16,762 bases of DNA from Betaproteobacteria bacterium UBA931 (GTDB lineage Bacteria > Pseudomonadota > Gammaproteobacteria > Burkholderiales > Casimicrobiaceae), in the NCBI GenBank assembly GCA_002293615.1, contig DBDN01000027.1, positions 21,358 through 38,119 of the forward strand. Direction: 5' to 3'. This document shows, piece after piece, positions 15,657 through 16,762 of this stretch. Made by a program: the position numbers and the translations under genes. Below the pieces are notes generated by a model. The model was given only the letters and a program-made list of their open reading frames with translations, searched no databases and was not told the origin of the DNA. How positions within the stretch are numbered: the first letter of the stretch is position 1; each line of letters opens with the position of its first letter.

Positions 15657-15857
15657 TTAATTTTCTTGAGCAAAAAAGAGGTGCCCAAAAACAAACGCTT
15701 TTACGATATGGGCCGTAACAGCTTTTCGGATATCGACCAACGACCAAGCAAGCCGTTGTAGTGCTGTCACATTAATTAATGCGCCCCATAACGGCCATGA
15801 CTTTGCCGCACAAGAAAAGCCTGCCGTAAAATAAAATATTTGCTTTATCGCAAACAC
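15657..15857 (-). CDS. Small hypothetical ORF (66 aa), doubtful
   Basis: An ORF from GTG 15857 has AGAGG five bases upstream, a well-spaced ribosome site. The product begins with a moderately hydrophobic stretch (IKQIFYFTAGFS) and has an aromatic C-terminus (VFGHLFFAQEN). It matches no family I know and lies next to decayed-looking sequence, so it may be part of the same relic or not translated. Confidence 0.2.
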   Translation of the reverse strand: MFAIKQIFYFTAGFSCAAKSWPLWGALINVTALQRLAWSLVDIRKAVTAHIVKAFVFGHLFFAQEN

Positions 15858-15872
15858 TTGAACCTCTACGAT

Positions 15873-16353
15873 TTATTCATCAAACAATTCAGAAAATACT
15901 GGTCGGCGCATTTCTTGCCGAGCATACGCATGCCGTTTTTTCTCGGATTCCGAAAAACGCACAGCCCAAATTCGAGGGTGATCACCAGCAGACGATTTAA
16001 AATATCCGGCTGTATGCCTTCGCAAGCTACCTATAGTGAAGTGATGAATTTCCGGCGGAAAGCCTTCTGGCGTTTGCGTCATGCCCTGATGAACGCCGGG
16101 ATAATGGGCAAGACAGTAAACGCAAAACATGCCGAGGTCGGCCAACCGATGAAAATTCACCTGATCGCTGTCTTTTAATTTCTCGGCTTTACCTCACCAG
16201 TTCTTCTTTTTTGTGAGGATAATCGTCGATCAGTATGAAGCGCTCCAGGTTGGAGTGTTCGTCTTCAATTAAAGCTTGACTGAGCTATCGGTAATAGTCC
16301 TTGTTTTGTACCTTGACGATATGCAACGCAATATCGATCACATCGCCATCGGC
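15873..16353 (-). pseudogene. Possible decayed gene between ftsY and the pilus operon
   Basis: Two minus-strand segments in different frames look protein-like. One (16353-16189) reads DGDVIDIALHIVKVQNKDYY, an in-frame TAG, then LSQALIEDEHSNLERFILID and DDYPHKKEELVR before a TAA. The other (about 16190-15873) continues one frame away with EKLKDSDQVNFHRLADLGMF and ends RRPVFSELFDE. The pair could be one gene broken by a nonsense change and a frameshift. I do not recognise a family. An overlapping plus-strand ORF (15840-16178) competes for the same bases, so the coding strand is not certain. Confidence 0.3.
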
Positions 16354-16374
16354 ATTTCATTGCCGCGTTCCAAA

Positions 16375-16401
16375 TTTTTATCGCACTTTGCACGATAAAA
16401 A
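16375..16401. terminator. AT-rich inverted repeat after ftsY, weak terminator candidate
   Basis: TTTTTATCG (16375-16383) and CGATAAAAA (16393-16401) are perfect 9-base inverted arms with a 9-base loop, 18 bases beyond the ftsY stop. The position fits a transcription terminator and the flanking A and T runs could work on either strand, but the stem is AT-rich and the run following it on the ftsY strand is mixed A/T, so the case is weak. Confidence 0.35.
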
Positions 16402-16418
16402 CATTATCGCTCCCTAAA

Positions 16419-16762
16419 TCATGGCAACAACGCTTCGACAAATTCCCTGGCGTTAAACGGTTGCAAGTCGTCAATGCCTTCACCGACGCCGATGAATTTC
16501 ACCGGCACCGGATGCTCGCGGGCAATGGCCGCCAAAACGCCCCCTTTGGCGCTACCGTCGAGTTTCGTAACAATCAGGCCGGTCAAACCTACCGCCGCGT
16601 CAAACGCCTTGACCTGCGCCAACGCATTTTGCCCGGTATTGGCGTCGATCACGAGAAAAACTTCATGCGGCGCGCCTTCCTGAGCGCGGCCGATCACCCG
16701 CTTGATTTTTTCCAGCTCTTTCATCAAATGCGCCTGCGACGGCAAACGCCCGGCCGTATCGG
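16419..16762 (-). CDS. ftsY: SRP receptor GTPase FtsY, C-terminal part (5' end outside window)
   Basis: FtsY is the membrane-associated receptor for the signal recognition particle and targets inner-membrane proteins to the translocon. The visible 114 codons cover the end of the G domain: DTAGR (G3), the helix with MKELEKIKRVI, FLVIDANTGQNA, TKLDGSAKGG (G4) and FIGVGEGIDDLQPF (G5 region), ending FVEALLP. These are diagnostic for FtsY rather than Ffh, which would continue into an M domain. The gene enters from the right edge, so no start is seen. It is transcribed toward the pilus operon but separated from it by about 1.1 kb, so co-transcription is unlikely. Confidence 0.97.
   Translation of the reverse strand, partial: DTAGRLPSQAHLMKELEKIKRVIGRAQEGAPHEVFLVIDANTGQNALAQVKAFDAAVGLTGLIVTKLDGSAKGGVLAAIAREHPVPVKFIGVGEGIDDLQPFNAREFVEALLP

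Larger units (their letters stand above)
15300..15660 (-). promoter_or_regulatory. Upstream region of the pilus operon
   Basis: This stretch of about 360 bases precedes the first pilin. The part at 15500-15660 is markedly AT-rich and holds two dyad elements listed separately, which makes it the likely promoter/operator. I found no convincing sigma-54 -24/-12 pair and no clean sigma-70 hexamer pair. The proximal part (15300-15480) is less AT-rich and holds a GC-rich hairpin and a possible small ORF, so the transcript probably has a long 5' leader. Confidence 0.5.
15858..16418. other. Gene-poor interval downstream of ftsY
   Basis: Apart from the fragments listed, nothing supportable is seen here: no intact gene, tRNA, insertion sequence ends or CRISPR repeats. 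Frames are short and interrupted on both strands. It may mark the scar of a past insertion or deletion at the junction between the conserved ftsY and the pilus locus. Confidence 0.5.

Noticed and set aside
15840..16178. Plus-strand 112-codon ORF in the gene-poor interval
   Set aside because: No ribosome site, no recognisable family and a basic shadow-like composition; kept only as a competitor in the relic region.
16265..16483. Minus-strand 72-codon ORF overlapping the end of ftsY
   Set aside because: Cys/Arg-rich out-of-frame reading that begins inside ftsY; no support.

Overview
The window reads as chromosomal DNA of a Gram-negative proteobacterium, with roughly even base composition. The outer-membrane lipoprotein secretin and pilus machinery show the Gram-negative envelope. 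The FtsY C-terminus at the right edge (DTAGR, TKLDGSAKGG, GVGEGIDDLQPF) suggests Beta- or Gammaproteobacteria, with a lean to Beta; this is an impression, not a phylogeny. Every confident gene is on the minus strand, so the window is best read from right to left.

Right edge, 16762-15300. The 3' end of ftsY (SRP receptor GTPase) is followed by about 760 bp with no confident gene, only decayed-looking fragments, and then by an AT-rich region with strong inverted repeats that probably holds the promoter and operator of the pilus operon. A possible small leader ORF (15481-15296) ends in a 4-base overlap with the first pilin.

Centre, 15299-4289. This is a compact type IV pilus assembly locus whose core order (secretin, TPR protein, ATPase, platform protein) matches mshL-(mshM)-mshN-mshE-mshG of MSHA pilus loci. 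In transcription order it holds two tandem paralogous pilins (major-pilin candidates), a PilO/GspM-like bitopic protein, a GspL-like PilM/PilN hybrid, a PilP/GspC/MshK-like periplasmic linker protein, an unrecognised bitopic coiled-coil protein, a prepilin, a lipoprotein secretin (MshL type), a periplasmic TPR protein, an assembly ATPase with an N-terminal MshEN (c-di-GMP-binding type) domain, and the GspF/MshG platform protein. No retraction ATPase, prepilin peptidase or MshM-like ATPase is present in the window.

Left part, 4279-1. Three further prepilins follow: two exceptionally large (828 and 489 aa) and a third cut by the window edge. All four non-major prepilins share a motif RLPCP followed by a Cys and Gly-rich loop. 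The two giants also share NGLD-aromatic/Met-Cys and YDD-N16-Cys elements, and each then carries a long Ala/Val/Gly-rich hydrophobic block that ordinary pilins lack. In the 828-aa protein this is followed by coiled coils and a Cys-rich tail. They look like tip or adhesin subunits with an added membrane-active or self-associating module, and are the most novel part of the window.

Nearly every gene junction is a 4-base ATGA/GTGA overlap or a very short gap, so the whole set is probably one translationally coupled operon running off the left edge.
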